A DNA stretch of 64,000 nucleotides, from contig JBMOOH010000042.1 of assembly GCA_049323795.1 (NCBI GenBank), forward strand, positions 21,861 to 85,860. The letters run 5' to 3'. Below the pieces are notes generated by a model that worked only from the letters and a program-made list of their open reading frames with translations, searched no databases and had not been told where the DNA came from. Positions 6,901 through 15,586 of this stretch are shown here, in pieces; position 1 is the stretch's first letter; each line of letters opens with the position of its first letter. Both the position numbers and the translations under genes were made by a program. Source of the DNA: JAOADN01 sp049323795. GTDB taxonomy: Bacteria > Pseudomonadota > Alphaproteobacteria > Rhodobacterales > Rhodobacteraceae.

Positions 6901-9900
6901 TCAGGCCCGCATCGGATAGAAGAGGTAGTTGTAGGTGATCGCCGAGCCGTCCGAACTGTAGACGCTGGGTCGGCCATCGGTGATGAAGGTGAGGACGTTG
7001 GAGTTCCAGCCGCCGAGCCATGCAGCGCCCGGTTTCAGGAGGATGTTCATCTTCAGGGACGTGCCGTCGGTCCCATTGGTGACGATCCAGAGGCCTGGCC
7101 CGTGGTTCGGGAAGATCGTGTCGCCGGACTGGTTGGCGGCCTTCGAGAACTGGCTGGTCACTGCCGGGTAGAGCGTCACCACCCCGGCTGGCAGGATGGC
7201 CGACGAGAGCATGGTGACCTTGACCTGGCCGCCGGATCCGGCACCGCCATTGCCGCCATTGCTGGTGGTCTCGATGCCGCCTGCACCGCCATTGCCGATG
7301 GTGATCTCCAGCTTCGGATTGGCGAGACCAAGGGCGGCAAGATTGTAGTTCGAGACGGTGATCAGGCTGCCTTTCCTGCCGCCCTGACCTCCGACATAGC
7401 CGGACGATTGGTTGGCACTGCCGCCGCCCGCGCCGCCACCGCCCGCGCCGCGGCCAGTCCCCGCGCCGCCGTTAGTCGGCGGTCGGTAGTTGTCTTCTCG
7501 ACCGGAGGTATACGCCCCGCGTCCCACCGCCCCGCCTATGCCGTAGGCCGAGCTTTCGCCTGCGGCAATGCCAGTGGCGGTGGTCGATGCTCCCGCCGCG
7601 CCACCATCGGCCGTCCACGAAATGCCGGTATAGGTCGCGCCGTCATAGAGCTTGACCACCGTGTTCTGGCCGGCCTGTGCGGCCGTATAGCCCGCCGACG
7701 CATAGACCCCGCCACCGCCCGCGCCTGCCAGAAGTTCCAGCGATAAGCTCTTCGTGCCTACCGCGATCGTGATCGTCTGGGTGGTCGTGTAGGTCGTCGC
7801 GCCCATCGAGGTCGCCGCCAGAATGCCGAAAGCGGCGTTGACGATGTCGACACCATTGTCCTTGGTGGCGCGCACATGCTGGCTCAGTCCGGAGGGCGAG
7901 GTCGAGCCCATCAGGAAACCGAAGCCGGTCGAGAGGTCCTGGTTCAGCGTCCGGCCCATGTAGATGCCGTCCGCGCTGAAGTCGGAGGCCGAGCCCTTCC
8001 CCATTGCAAAACCGGCGCCGACTGCGTCGATCGACAGGTTCTGGTCGATGGCCATGTTGGCGGCCTTCACGGCCGCCGCGGCGATGAGGCCGGACGTGAT
8101 GGTGCCCGCCTCCAGCCGGTCGGCGTTGACCGCACCCGCGGCTATGTGCTGGGTGATGATTTCGCCGTCGACAAGGAGCTGGCCCACATTGGCGCGGTTG
8201 CAGAAGATGTCGTCCCAGTAGACCGTTCCAGCCGAGTGGCCGAGGATGCACGGCTGAAGGACGGCATAGACGGCGTTCGCTGGCGCGGTCACGTTCCCGG
8301 AAACCCGCCCGAAGCTGACGGTGATGTTGGCGTCGAGCGCGCTGACGGGGCTCGACGAGAGCGCGGCCCGGTTCGCGCCCTGCCATTCGAGACGAACCCC
8401 GGCCGACACACAGGCCGCGCCGGCCGTCTTGGCGACATAGGCGGAGATGAAGAACCGATCGCCGGGCGCGCAATTGAAGACCAGGTCGTTGGCGATGTTC
8501 GTATCGGCGGCCAAGCCCGCCGCCCAGGTCCGCCTCATGGACCGGAGCCCGGTCTGGCGCTGCACCGGGTCGTAGGCCCAGCCCTGGCCGGCGGGCAGCG
8601 ACCAGCCTGTTCCCCGTTCGAAGCTCGGGTTCTCGCAGAGGTTCGAGAAATCGCCGATCGCCATCGCCCTGGCGCCGACAGCTCCGCTGGCGATCAGGTC
8701 CGCGCCGATCGTGCCGAGGAGGTCGGCGGTCTCGACCGACGCGGTCCAGCCCGTGCCATCCCAGCGGTAGAGCTTGAGATTGGTCGTCAGGAACACCAGT
8801 TCGCCGACGAAGCGCTCCGGCCCGGCGGGCGGTAGCGCCGAGACGAGCTTGGGCACGGTCAGGCCGGCGGCGGTGAAGATCTGGGTGACGTCACCGAAAT
8901 CCGAGAGCGAGATATAGGTCGCCGGCGTCGTCGCGACGAGCCACGGCGTCCAGGTGACCGGCCGGGGCGCGACGAAGCGGGCGCGAACCTCGTAGGTCGT
9001 CTCGGGCAGGATGCCGGCGGTGACGATCTGGCTTCCCGATGCCACGTTGGTCGTGACGCCGCCCACGACCTGCGGGCCGCCCAGGCGCCGGAACTCGTAT
9101 TCGAGTGCGGAGACGTCATCCTGGTTTGCTCCGTTCCAGGTCAGGAGGAGCGCCGGGCGCCGCGCCGTGAGGCTCGCGTCGTCGAGCGCCGTCCCGAGGA
9201 CCGCGAAGGACGGCACGCTCTGCGGCGGCGGCAGGTCGGAGCCGGGCACCGGCGCGGCCCAGGGCAGTTCGAGCGACGCGTTCCAGTCGTAGTCCGACGG
9301 ATCGACCTCGCGCAGGCCGACGGCCTGCAGCAGGCTTGCCGGGTCGTGCGCGATCTCGACCACCTCGAAGAGCTTGGCCGTATAGCCGTTGCGCGCGCTG
9401 GTCCAGCTGATGACGTCATGGGGCTCGAGAATGGCGGCATCGGGCGGCAGGACCAGCTGGTGGCGGTGGAAGCGCCGCTCCTCGTTGATCCAGGCCTTCA
9501 TGAGCCGCTGGACCTGGCCGGCGTAGGGGCAGGCGGGCAAAGGCACGTTGGCGATCAGGCGGCGGCCGTCCGCAGCCTCGGCCGCCGCGTCGTAGCGCGG
9601 CGGGGCGTCGCGGCTTTCCCAGAGCGAGGCGGGATCCGGGAAGGTCGCATGAACGCCGTTGTAGGTCTGGGCGAGCGAGGGATGGAGCGAATGGCTCTGC
9701 TCGTCGGTGACGATGATGTCGCCATCGAGGAGGGTCTTGACCGGAGCTCCTGGCGCGCCGATCGCGACCTTCATCTTGCCCCCGATGTCGGTCATCCGGC
9801 CCGCGCAGGTCTTCAGCAGCTCCTCGATGACCTCGGCCGGCTCGCGGTCGATGGCGATCTCGAACCCGGCCCGGTAGCGCGGTTCGGTCCCGCCGGCCGC

Positions 9901-10767
9901 GAGGCTTATCGGCTCGTCGCAGGCGTTCATCGCCGCGAACCATTCCGGCGTGGGGAGGTCCGTCGCGGACCAGCCGCCGCCCCAGATGTCGCCGCCCGGC
10001 AGCGCGATGCCGCGCAGGATGTTGTAGATCATGACCGCGGGGTTGTAGGACCGTGTCCAGGTCGCGGGATTGGTCCAGCTCTGGCTTCCCGTCCCGCCGA
10101 GGCTCGGATCCTGACGGGGATCGTAGAGGCGGATGCCGTCCACCTCGAAGCGGACGCCCGGAAAGCCCTTGAAGAGTTCGCGGTCGAAGCGGAAGGTGAG
10201 GATCGCATAGGCGGTCCCGGTTGCGACCATATCGGCCGACCAAGGCCGCTGCGGATGGGCGGCGTATTTTGCGAGCAGCATCGGGTCGGCCGTCGTCTGC
10301 GTGCCGTCGTACCATTTCACCCAGGCCGCGTCCGACTTGCCCTTGAGCGTGAGGGGCAGGCCGTAATCCGGATGAGCCACCGTGCCGATCGCCGCGATGT
10401 CGCCGTCAACGAAGAGCCGCGACAGCGTCACTCCGGGCAGATCGGAGACCGCGATGACATAGGTGAGATAGGCGTTCGGCGTGCCGCCGGCCGTTCCATG
10501 CGTCATCGGCGGTGCCACCAGCTGGCCGCCGGTCGCGTAACGGCCGACGATGAAGGCCTGGGGGTCGGTGCCGCCGGTCTGGGTGGTTTCGGTGGTGATG
10601 CCGGGCGGTTTCGGCCGCTCGATATCCGGAGCGAGCGCGCGGGAGAGTGCGGAGAGACCGATCGCGAAGACGCTCCTGACGGCGAACCCGGCCAGCCAGG
10701 CGCTCGCGGCGGGTCCGAAGCCGATGGCCGAAAAGACACTGGTGAGCGCGGCGACGACGGGAGGCAT
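6901..10767 (-). CDS. J-like host-specificity / tip attachment protein with glycine-rich C-terminal tip
   Basis: A 1,288-residue protein starting MPPVVAALTSVFSAIGFGPA. Residues about 60-550 hold the central tail-tip hub typical of lambda J and related proteins (TMTHG-like loop, DFERLFKGFPGVRFEVDG-like segment, ELLKTCAGRMTDIGGKMKVA). A fibronectin-type region follows (SALEYEFRRLGG, TTYEVRARFVAP). The last roughly 250 residues are extremely Gly-rich (GAGTGRGAGGGGAGGGS, ITIGNGGAGG), like polyglycine phage adhesins. The ATG at 10767 overlaps the upstream stop as TGATG. It is probably the tail-tip protein that contacts the cell surface. Confidence 0.85.
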   Translation of the reverse strand: MPPVVAALTSVFSAIGFGPAASAWLAGFAVRSVFAIGLSALSRALAPDIERPKPPGITTETTQTGGTDPQAFIVGRYATGGQLVAPPMTHGTAGGTPNAYLTYVIAVSDLPGVTLSRLFVDGDIAAIGTVAHPDYGLPLTLKGKSDAAWVKWYDGTQTTADPMLLAKYAAHPQRPWSADMVATGTAYAILTFRFDRELFKGFPGVRFEVDGIRLYDPRQDPSLGGTGSQSWTNPATWTRSYNPAVMIYNILRGIALPGGDIWGGGWSATDLPTPEWFAAMNACDEPISLAAGGTEPRYRAGFEIAIDREPAEVIEELLKTCAGRMTDIGGKMKVAIGAPGAPVKTLLDGDIIVTDEQSHSLHPSLAQTYNGVHATFPDPASLWESRDAPPRYDAAAEAADGRRLIANVPLPACPYAGQVQRLMKAWINEERRFHRHQLVLPPDAAILEPHDVISWTSARNGYTAKLFEVVEIAHDPASLLQAVGLREVDPSDYDWNASLELPWAAPVPGSDLPPPQSVPSFAVLGTALDDASLTARRPALLLTWNGANQDDVSALEYEFRRLGGPQVVGGVTTNVASGSQIVTAGILPETTYEVRARFVAPRPVTWTPWLVATTPATYISLSDFGDVTQIFTAAGLTVPKLVSALPPAGPERFVGELVFLTTNLKLYRWDGTGWTASVETADLLGTIGADLIASGAVGARAMAIGDFSNLCENPSFERGTGWSLPAGQGWAYDPVQRQTGLRSMRRTWAAGLAADTNIANDLVFNCAPGDRFFISAYVAKTAGAACVSAGVRLEWQGANRAALSSSPVSALDANITVSFGRVSGNVTAPANAVYAVLQPCILGHSAGTVYWDDIFCNRANVGQLLVDGEIITQHIAAGAVNADRLEAGTITSGLIAAAAVKAANMAIDQNLSIDAVGAGFAMGKGSASDFSADGIYMGRTLNQDLSTGFGFLMGSTSPSGLSQHVRATKDNGVDIVNAAFGILAATSMGATTYTTTQTITIAVGTKSLSLELLAGAGGGGVYASAGYTAAQAGQNTVVKLYDGATYTGISWTADGGAAGASTTATGIAAGESSAYGIGGAVGRGAYTSGREDNYRPPTNGGAGTGRGAGGGGAGGGSANQSSGYVGGQGGRKGSLITVSNYNLAALGLANPKLEITIGNGGAGGIETTSNGGNGGAGSGGQVKVTMLSSAILPAGVVTLYPAVTSQFSKAANQSGDTIFPNHGPGLWIVTNGTDGTSLKMNILLKPGAAWLGGWNSNVLTFITDGRPSVYSSDGSAITYNYLFYPMRA

Positions 10768-11198
10768 CAGGCAGCCTCCCCGTCGAACGGCACATGGAAG
10801 GTGCGGAGCGCCTCGGAGCGCGGCAGGAAGCCGAGCCCATCGGTGCCGGGCACGGCGATCGTGGCGCCCAGAACCACGCCGAGCGCCGGACCGTCGGGCC
10901 CTTCGACGACCGCCACGTCGCCCACCACCGCCAGCGCCGGCGGGATCTCGCCGAGGAGCGTCCCCGCCATACTCACATGGTCGAGGTAGCCCGTTTTCCG
11001 GAGGATGCGCTTCGCCCCGGCCGCACTGCGATAGCGTCCCCGCCAGCCAACCGCGACATCCGTGCCGGTCATCGCCAGAACCGCGTCGGCGGCGAAGAGT
11101 GCGCAGTCGTGAACGCCCCATTCGAACGGCCGCTGCAGCGATGCGTCGATGCAGGCCGAGAGCCGGCCGCGCCAGTCCGGAAGCCTGGCCATCATCAT
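10767..11198 (-). CDS. NlpC/P60-like tail-tip peptidase (DUF6950-type)
   Basis: 143 residues, starting MMMARLPDWRGRLSACIDAS. The segment PFEWGVHDCALFAADAV places a catalytic-type Cys after an HD pair, as in phage NlpC/P60-related tail proteins that may trim peptidoglycan during DNA entry. A later VVGDVAVVEGPDG segment fits the core of the fold. It lies between the DUF2163-like protein and the J-like protein, the same order as in many siphovirus-type tail clusters and in RcGTA. It overlaps the upstream stop (ATGA). The catalytic His is not certain by eye. Confidence 0.7.
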   Translation of the reverse strand: MMMARLPDWRGRLSACIDASLQRPFEWGVHDCALFAADAVLAMTGTDVAVGWRGRYRSAAGAKRILRKTGYLDHVSMAGTLLGEIPPALAVVGDVAVVEGPDGPALGVVLGATIAVPGTDGLGFLPRSEALRTFHVPFDGEAA

Positions 11199-11791
11199 GC
11201 TTCCCCCCAGGCGGTGGAGACGGACCCGGAGATCTCGGCATAGCGGCGGAAGCGGTCGCCGGATCTGAGACGATGGCTCGCATCGCTGCGCTTGAGCTCC
11301 AGCTTGCGGGTCAGCGCGCGCGCGGCCGAGGCGATGCGCAGCTCCACGCCGCCCTCGCCGCCCGTGGCCGGGGTGCGGATGTCGACCTCGTCGACCCAGC
11401 CGCGGAGCGCGAGCCAGGGCGCGCCGACGATCGTGTTCGTGACGGGATCGATGACGACGCCATGGACCTCGACCGGGGCGAGCCGCGCGTCATATCCCCG
11501 GACCGCCTGCTCGACCTCGGGCGAGATCGCGGCAAGGGTGATCGAGTGCATGCGGACGCTGAGGCCCGAGCCGTAGGTGATCCGGTCGAGCCCGAGGATC
11601 GTGCCGGCGCCGTAATAGTCGCGGATGCCGCCCAGGTCGAACTGCTGGTGATCGAACCCGTTCCAGAGCCCCATGCTCGCGGGCAGGCCCGTCGCGCGAT
11701 CCTTGGCGGTGATCCAGACGAGCGTATGGACACGCAGCGCGTCCGGCCGGGTCGCGAGGTGGGCGGCAAGGGTGGCTGGCAGAGTGCGCAT
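11195..11791 (-). CDS. DUF2163-like distal tail protein
   Basis: 198 residues beginning MRTLPATLAAHLATRPDALR. The opening resembles DUF2163 proteins of phages and gene transfer agents, with HTLVWITAKDRATG and later RLAPVEVHGVVIDPVTNTIV describing the baseplate hub region. The neighbours (tape measure and a 218-residue protein upstream, NlpC/P60-like and J-like downstream) support a distal-tail assembly role. The stop is shared with the next start as ATGA. Confidence 0.7.
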   Translation of the reverse strand: MRTLPATLAAHLATRPDALRVHTLVWITAKDRATGLPASMGLWNGFDHQQFDLGGIRDYYGAGTILGLDRITYGSGLSVRMHSITLAAISPEVEQAVRGYDARLAPVEVHGVVIDPVTNTIVGAPWLALRGWVDEVDIRTPATGGEGGVELRIASAARALTRKLELKRSDASHRLRSGDRFRRYAEISGSVSTAWGEA

Positions 11792-11794
11792 CGC

Positions 11795-12451
11795 TCACCT
11801 CACCGTCTGCAGGAAATCGAAGGTCGTGCCTTCGACAAGGCCCCGGCGCAGGGTTCCGGCCCGGGCCGAGCCCGGCACGACGATCGCCTTGACCGGCGGA
11901 CGGGCAAGCGAGGCCGACGCGCCGGCGATGAGCGCGACGGGCAGGGCCGGCGCGACCTCGTTCCACCCGGTCAGGCCCGACGCATCGGCGCTCGCGGCAA
12001 CGACGATCCGGTGGAGCCCGTAGCGGACCGGCGATGCCCCCCAGGTGACGCCGACGAGATCGCCGCGGCGAAGCGGATAGTTCGTCGGCAGACCGGTGAG
12101 CCGCAGTTCGCGGCGGTCGGCGCCGATCGCCTGCACGGTAACGGCGGACATGCCGAGCACCAGGCCGTCGGGATCGAGCGCCGGGTAGGGCCGGGTCAGA
12201 TCATGCATGAGGAAGCTCGCGCCCGACTGCCGCGCGAGATCGACCAGCGCCATGGCCTCGGCCGCCTCGTCCGGCATGAGGCGGCCGAGCGTCACGGTGC
12301 CGCGCCAGAGCGCGGGAGCGAGCTCGCGCGTCAGGACCTGGCCGGCGCCGGTGCCCGCGCTTTCGAGCTGCGGCGCGCAGTCCATGGTCAGGGTGGAGAT
12401 CGGCAGGAGATCCCAGAAGGCTGCGAGGCTGAGGGGGAAGGAGAGCGTCAT
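11795..12451 (-). CDS. Distal tail protein, unknown family
   Basis: 218 residues beginning MTLSFPLSLAAFWDLLPIST. It follows directly after the tape-measure gene with an ATGA overlap, the place usually held by distal tail (Dit) or DUF2460-type proteins. It contains an Ala/Leu-rich helical region (DEAAEAMALVDLARQSGASF) and beta strands (GLVLGMSAVTVQAIGADRRE). The function is inferred only from position. Confidence 0.6.
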   Translation of the reverse strand: MTLSFPLSLAAFWDLLPISTLTMDCAPQLESAGTGAGQVLTRELAPALWRGTVTLGRLMPDEAAEAMALVDLARQSGASFLMHDLTRPYPALDPDGLVLGMSAVTVQAIGADRRELRLTGLPTNYPLRRGDLVGVTWGASPVRYGLHRIVVAASADASGLTGWNEVAPALPVALIAGASASLARPPVKAIVVPGSARAGTLRRGLVEGTTFDFLQTVR

Positions 12452-14913
12452 CCGACCCTTCTGGGATCGCCGCTGATCGCCTTCAGCCGCCGCGGCAGGA
12501 CCTTCGCGTCATATTGCTCGAGCCCGCCGCGCAGAACCCGGACCGACACCCCTTCGGACTGCTCAGCGATCCGCGCGTCGAGATCGTCGGTGAGCCTGAG
12601 GTCGATGACGATCGGTCCGCCGGCGCTGGCACCGGGCAGACTGGCGGCGGCACCGCCGACGAAGCCGCCCGCGGCGAAGCGCGGCGCGCTGTTGATCGCC
12701 TCGAGGAGCGGGCGATGACGGGCGGTCGCGGCCGCATTGACGACGAACTCGCCGTTCGAAAGCCGGGCGACGATCGCATCATCGCGCGGGCCGCCCGGCC
12801 CCGACATGAAGCCGCCGTCAGCCGCGCCGGGAATGCCGAGCGCCCCGCCGATGATGTCGAAGAGCCCGGAGCCCTGCCCGCCGAAGAGGCCGGCAAGCGG
12901 CCCGGTGCCGAGGAGTGCCGACTGCAGCAATGCCGAGGCGATCGACTTCGCGAGGTTCGACATGACCTCCGAGGCGCTTTCGCCCTGGACGATGAGGGCC
13001 TCGAGCGCGTCGAAGGCGGTCTGCCTGGTGAACTCCCATGTCTCCCGGGCCCGGTCCTGGGCTTCCTGTTCGCGGAGCTTCGCCGCGATGAGAGCCTCGA
13101 CCTGGGCGCGCTCCTGCGACGTCGCCGAAGCCATCGCCTCGCGGTTGCGGATCAGCTCCTTCTGCAGGGGATCGGTCGCGCGCAGGAGATCGAGCTCGCG
13201 CTCGAGCGTGGCGATGAGCCGTTGGGGGCCAGCCGTCTGAGCCGCGCCCGCCCCGCCGCCGGAGGAGCCGCGGGTCGCGCGGCGATCGCGCTCAGCCGCG
13301 ATGCGGCGCTCGGCTTCGAGCTGCCGGTCGATCTCCAGCCCGTCGAGCTGCTCCTTGAGGGTGGCCTGGGCGAACACATAGTTGGTCTTCGCTTCATTGA
13401 TCTCGGCATCGCGGCGGAACTCGTCTTCCTGCGCGGCGCGTTTCGCCTCGGACACCGATTTTCCGGAACGCAGCGCGGAAAGCTCGATCTCCTTCGAGGC
13501 GTTCTCGATGCCGGCCGCCCCGAGGGTCGCAAGCGCGGCGCCGATGCCGCGAACCTCGGCCGCGACGTCCGACATCGCCGACGACCAGATGTTGGTCGCA
13601 TCCGCGGTTCCGGTGAGCAGATCCCAGGCATCGCGGATCGCACGCTGGATGTCATCGCCCGCGCCCGCCGCATCGAGGAGCGCCGTCACAACATCTGCGG
13701 CACTTCCCTGCATACCGTTCGCCGCGTCCCAGGCGTCGCGCAGGCTCCCCTTCAGCGTCTCGCTGACCTCGAGCCCGGCGAGCATCGCCTCGAAGGCGCG
13801 CCGTTCGGCCTCGACCCGCGCCTCGGTCGCCTGCCGGCTGTCCTCCCCGTAGAGCGCGGCCTGGCGCCGGATGTTTGCCTCGTCCTTGAGCGTGGCGAGC
13901 ATCTGCTCGGCCTTGTCCTTCGCCACCTGCTGGGCCGATCCGATCCCTGCCTCGGCGGCCTGGACGAGCCGGAGCTGCCGCTCGAGATCCTGCGCGGTCC
14001 GATAGAAGGCGCGCTGCTCGGTGTTCTCGGCGGCGTACAAGTCGACATTGCCGCGCAGAAGATCCTGAAGCCTCTTGACGGCATCGATCTTGGTTTCGAT
14101 GCCCGCATCGCTCGCCAGCGTCTGCAACTGCTGATCGAACTGCGACACGAGAGGATTTTGCGTCCGGAACGCGCCCAGTTCCGGATCGTCGACGACAACA
14201 GAGTTCGCAACGCCGAGCAGGCCCGCGATGTCGCCGCTCCGCGACGTCAGATCGAATATGCTGTCGAATTCGCTGCTCAGAGCCGCTGCGGCGTCGGCAG
14301 CCTTCAGGAGCGTCTCGACAAGGGCAAGCTCGGTGATCTGCCGCTGCATCGCGATGATTTCGGGCGTTACCGCGCCGAACCGCCGCGCCAGGTCGTCGGT
14401 CCCGACGCTCGCTTCCTCGCGCCAGGACTTCGTTGCGGCCTCGAGATCGCCAATCGCGTCCTCGACCGACTGCGCCTCGCCCTTGATGCCACGCAGCCCG
14501 TCCATCAGGAGGCCGAGCGCCGCCGCCGAGCCGAAGACCGCGAGATTGACCGGGTTCAGCATCCCGAGGAACGCCCCGCCGAGCGCCCGGACGGCGCCGC
14601 CCGCGCCGAGCGGACCGAGCGCCTGGGCGATCTGGGTGCCCTGCTGGGCTGCGAGCAGAAGCGGCGACTGCCCGGGCGCCAGCATCTGGCCCACGTCGTT
14701 GAACTGGGCGACGAGATTGGAGGTCGCGCCCGCCGAGGCCCGGCGCAGCTGCAGGACCTCGGCCTCGGCGGCCCTCAGGCCGGTCGCCGCGGTGGCGCCG
14801 GCGGTCTTCGCGGACTGCCCGATCGTCTGAAGGTCGTTGGCGGCCGCCCGGATGTCGCGCCGCGCGGCACTGGTGTCCGCCGTCAGGACGAGTGCGACGT
14901 TGAAGGCGGTCAT
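12448..14913 (-). CDS. Phage tail tape-measure protein
   Basis: An 821-residue, mostly helical protein that sets tail length and is ejected ahead of DNA. The N-terminus MTAFNVALVLTADTSAARRD resembles the lambda/TMP_2 start. Hydrophobic stretches lie near residues 100-145 (LGGAFLGMLNPVNLAVFGSA). Long coiled regions follow (ATEARVEAERRAFEAMLAGL, ELDLLRATDPLQKELIRNRE). The C-terminal part has the typical ADGGFMSGPGGPRDDAIVAR segment and LSNGEFVVNAAATARH. It sits directly downstream of the GT chaperone, as expected. At about 0.15 nm per residue it implies a tail near 120 nm, assuming the usual tape-measure relation. Confidence 0.9.
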   Translation of the reverse strand: MTAFNVALVLTADTSAARRDIRAAANDLQTIGQSAKTAGATAATGLRAAEAEVLQLRRASAGATSNLVAQFNDVGQMLAPGQSPLLLAAQQGTQIAQALGPLGAGGAVRALGGAFLGMLNPVNLAVFGSAAALGLLMDGLRGIKGEAQSVEDAIGDLEAATKSWREEASVGTDDLARRFGAVTPEIIAMQRQITELALVETLLKAADAAAALSSEFDSIFDLTSRSGDIAGLLGVANSVVVDDPELGAFRTQNPLVSQFDQQLQTLASDAGIETKIDAVKRLQDLLRGNVDLYAAENTEQRAFYRTAQDLERQLRLVQAAEAGIGSAQQVAKDKAEQMLATLKDEANIRRQAALYGEDSRQATEARVEAERRAFEAMLAGLEVSETLKGSLRDAWDAANGMQGSAADVVTALLDAAGAGDDIQRAIRDAWDLLTGTADATNIWSSAMSDVAAEVRGIGAALATLGAAGIENASKEIELSALRSGKSVSEAKRAAQEDEFRRDAEINEAKTNYVFAQATLKEQLDGLEIDRQLEAERRIAAERDRRATRGSSGGGAGAAQTAGPQRLIATLERELDLLRATDPLQKELIRNREAMASATSQERAQVEALIAAKLREQEAQDRARETWEFTRQTAFDALEALIVQGESASEVMSNLAKSIASALLQSALLGTGPLAGLFGGQGSGLFDIIGGALGIPGAADGGFMSGPGGPRDDAIVARLSNGEFVVNAAATARHRPLLEAINSAPRFAAGGFVGGAAASLPGASAGGPIVIDLRLTDDLDARIAEQSEGVSVRVLRGGLEQYDAKVLPRRLKAISGDPRRVG

Positions 14914-15577
14914 GACCGTGCCTCGTTCATCGCCTCAACCGCACCCGCCTCGATCTGGCGCAGATCCTGCCAGCCGTCAGGATCGAGCCGGATACCCTGG
15001 GCGCGGAGCCCGATCCTGACGGCCGTATAGTCGAGCCCGATCACCGCCATGCCGAACCCGCCGCCCGCGACGCGCCACTGGGTGTCGACGGCGAGGAAGG
15101 CGCGCGCGGCATGGACATGCCCGGCCCAGAGGCCGAAGCCCTCGGGCGCCCGGGGCGGCTCCAGCCCGAACCTTTCTGCATCGCGCGCTGCCTCGTCATG
15201 GATCCCGCCCTTCAGCTCGCTCCGCGCCCAGGCGCGGCCGAAGGCCCGGAGTTTCCCAGGCGCGTCCCGGTCTGAGCCGCGTAGTAGCCCCGGATCAGCG
15301 CCGCCCGAACGAAGGGGTATTCGAGGAGGCGCGCGCGCCACTCGCCATCTCCGGGCAACGGCTTGCCGTCGGCATCGGCCAGGTCCTCGAACGACACCAC
15401 GATGCGGTCGAGCAGGATGCCGAGGCTTTCCCCCTCGGCCTCGTCGATCGCCTTCATCTCGGAGACAGCCAGCGCCCGGAACCGCGTCCGGAGCATCTCC
15501 GTCCGCCAGCCGTCGCCGTCGGGCACCTCGACCGGCACGTCATGGACGAACTGGGGATCCTCGATCACCTTGAACAT
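14910..15577 (-). CDS. Tail assembly chaperone GT fusion (made by -1 frameshift)
   Basis: The upstream frame (15577 to 15212) and the downstream frame (DUF1799-like, ending at 14910) overlap, with the second in the -1 frame. A canonical slippery heptamer GGGAAAC lies in the correct phase (G GGA AAC). Slippage there would join residues 1-109 of the G-like protein to 113 residues ending EAGAVEAMNEARS, about 222 in all. The downstream part includes ELKGGIHDEAARDAERFGLE and DTQWRVAGGGFGMAVIGLDY. The lambda G/GT chaperone works the same way and sits in the same place, between tail tube and tape measure. Confidence 0.8.
15212..15577 (-). CDS. Tail assembly chaperone, short form (G-like)
   Basis: 121 residues, starting MFKVIEDPQFVHDVPVEVPD, made without frameshifting. 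It is acidic and helical (LAVSEMKAIDEAEGESLGIL). After the slippery site the zero-frame tail is only 12 residues long and low in complexity (SGPSAAPGRGAS), as expected for a sequence read mainly as the other frame. It probably coats the tape-measure protein during tail assembly together with the GT form. Confidence 0.8.
   Translation of the reverse strand: MFKVIEDPQFVHDVPVEVPDGDGWRTEMLRTRFRALAVSEMKAIDEAEGESLGILLDRIVVSFEDLADADGKPLPGDGEWRARLLEYPFVRAALIRGYYAAQTGTRLGNSGPSAAPGRGAS
15251..15257 (-). promoter_or_regulatory. -1 programmed ribosomal frameshift site GGGAAAC
   Basis: Read on the minus strand the heptamer fits X XXY YYZ with zero-frame codons GGA AAC (Gly108-Asn109) and -1 codons GGG AAA. 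The lambda site is GGGAAAG. The downstream -1 frame is open for 113 codons. I did not identify a clear stimulatory pseudoknot by eye. Confidence 0.85.
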
Positions 15578-15586
15578 GGTCCCTCC

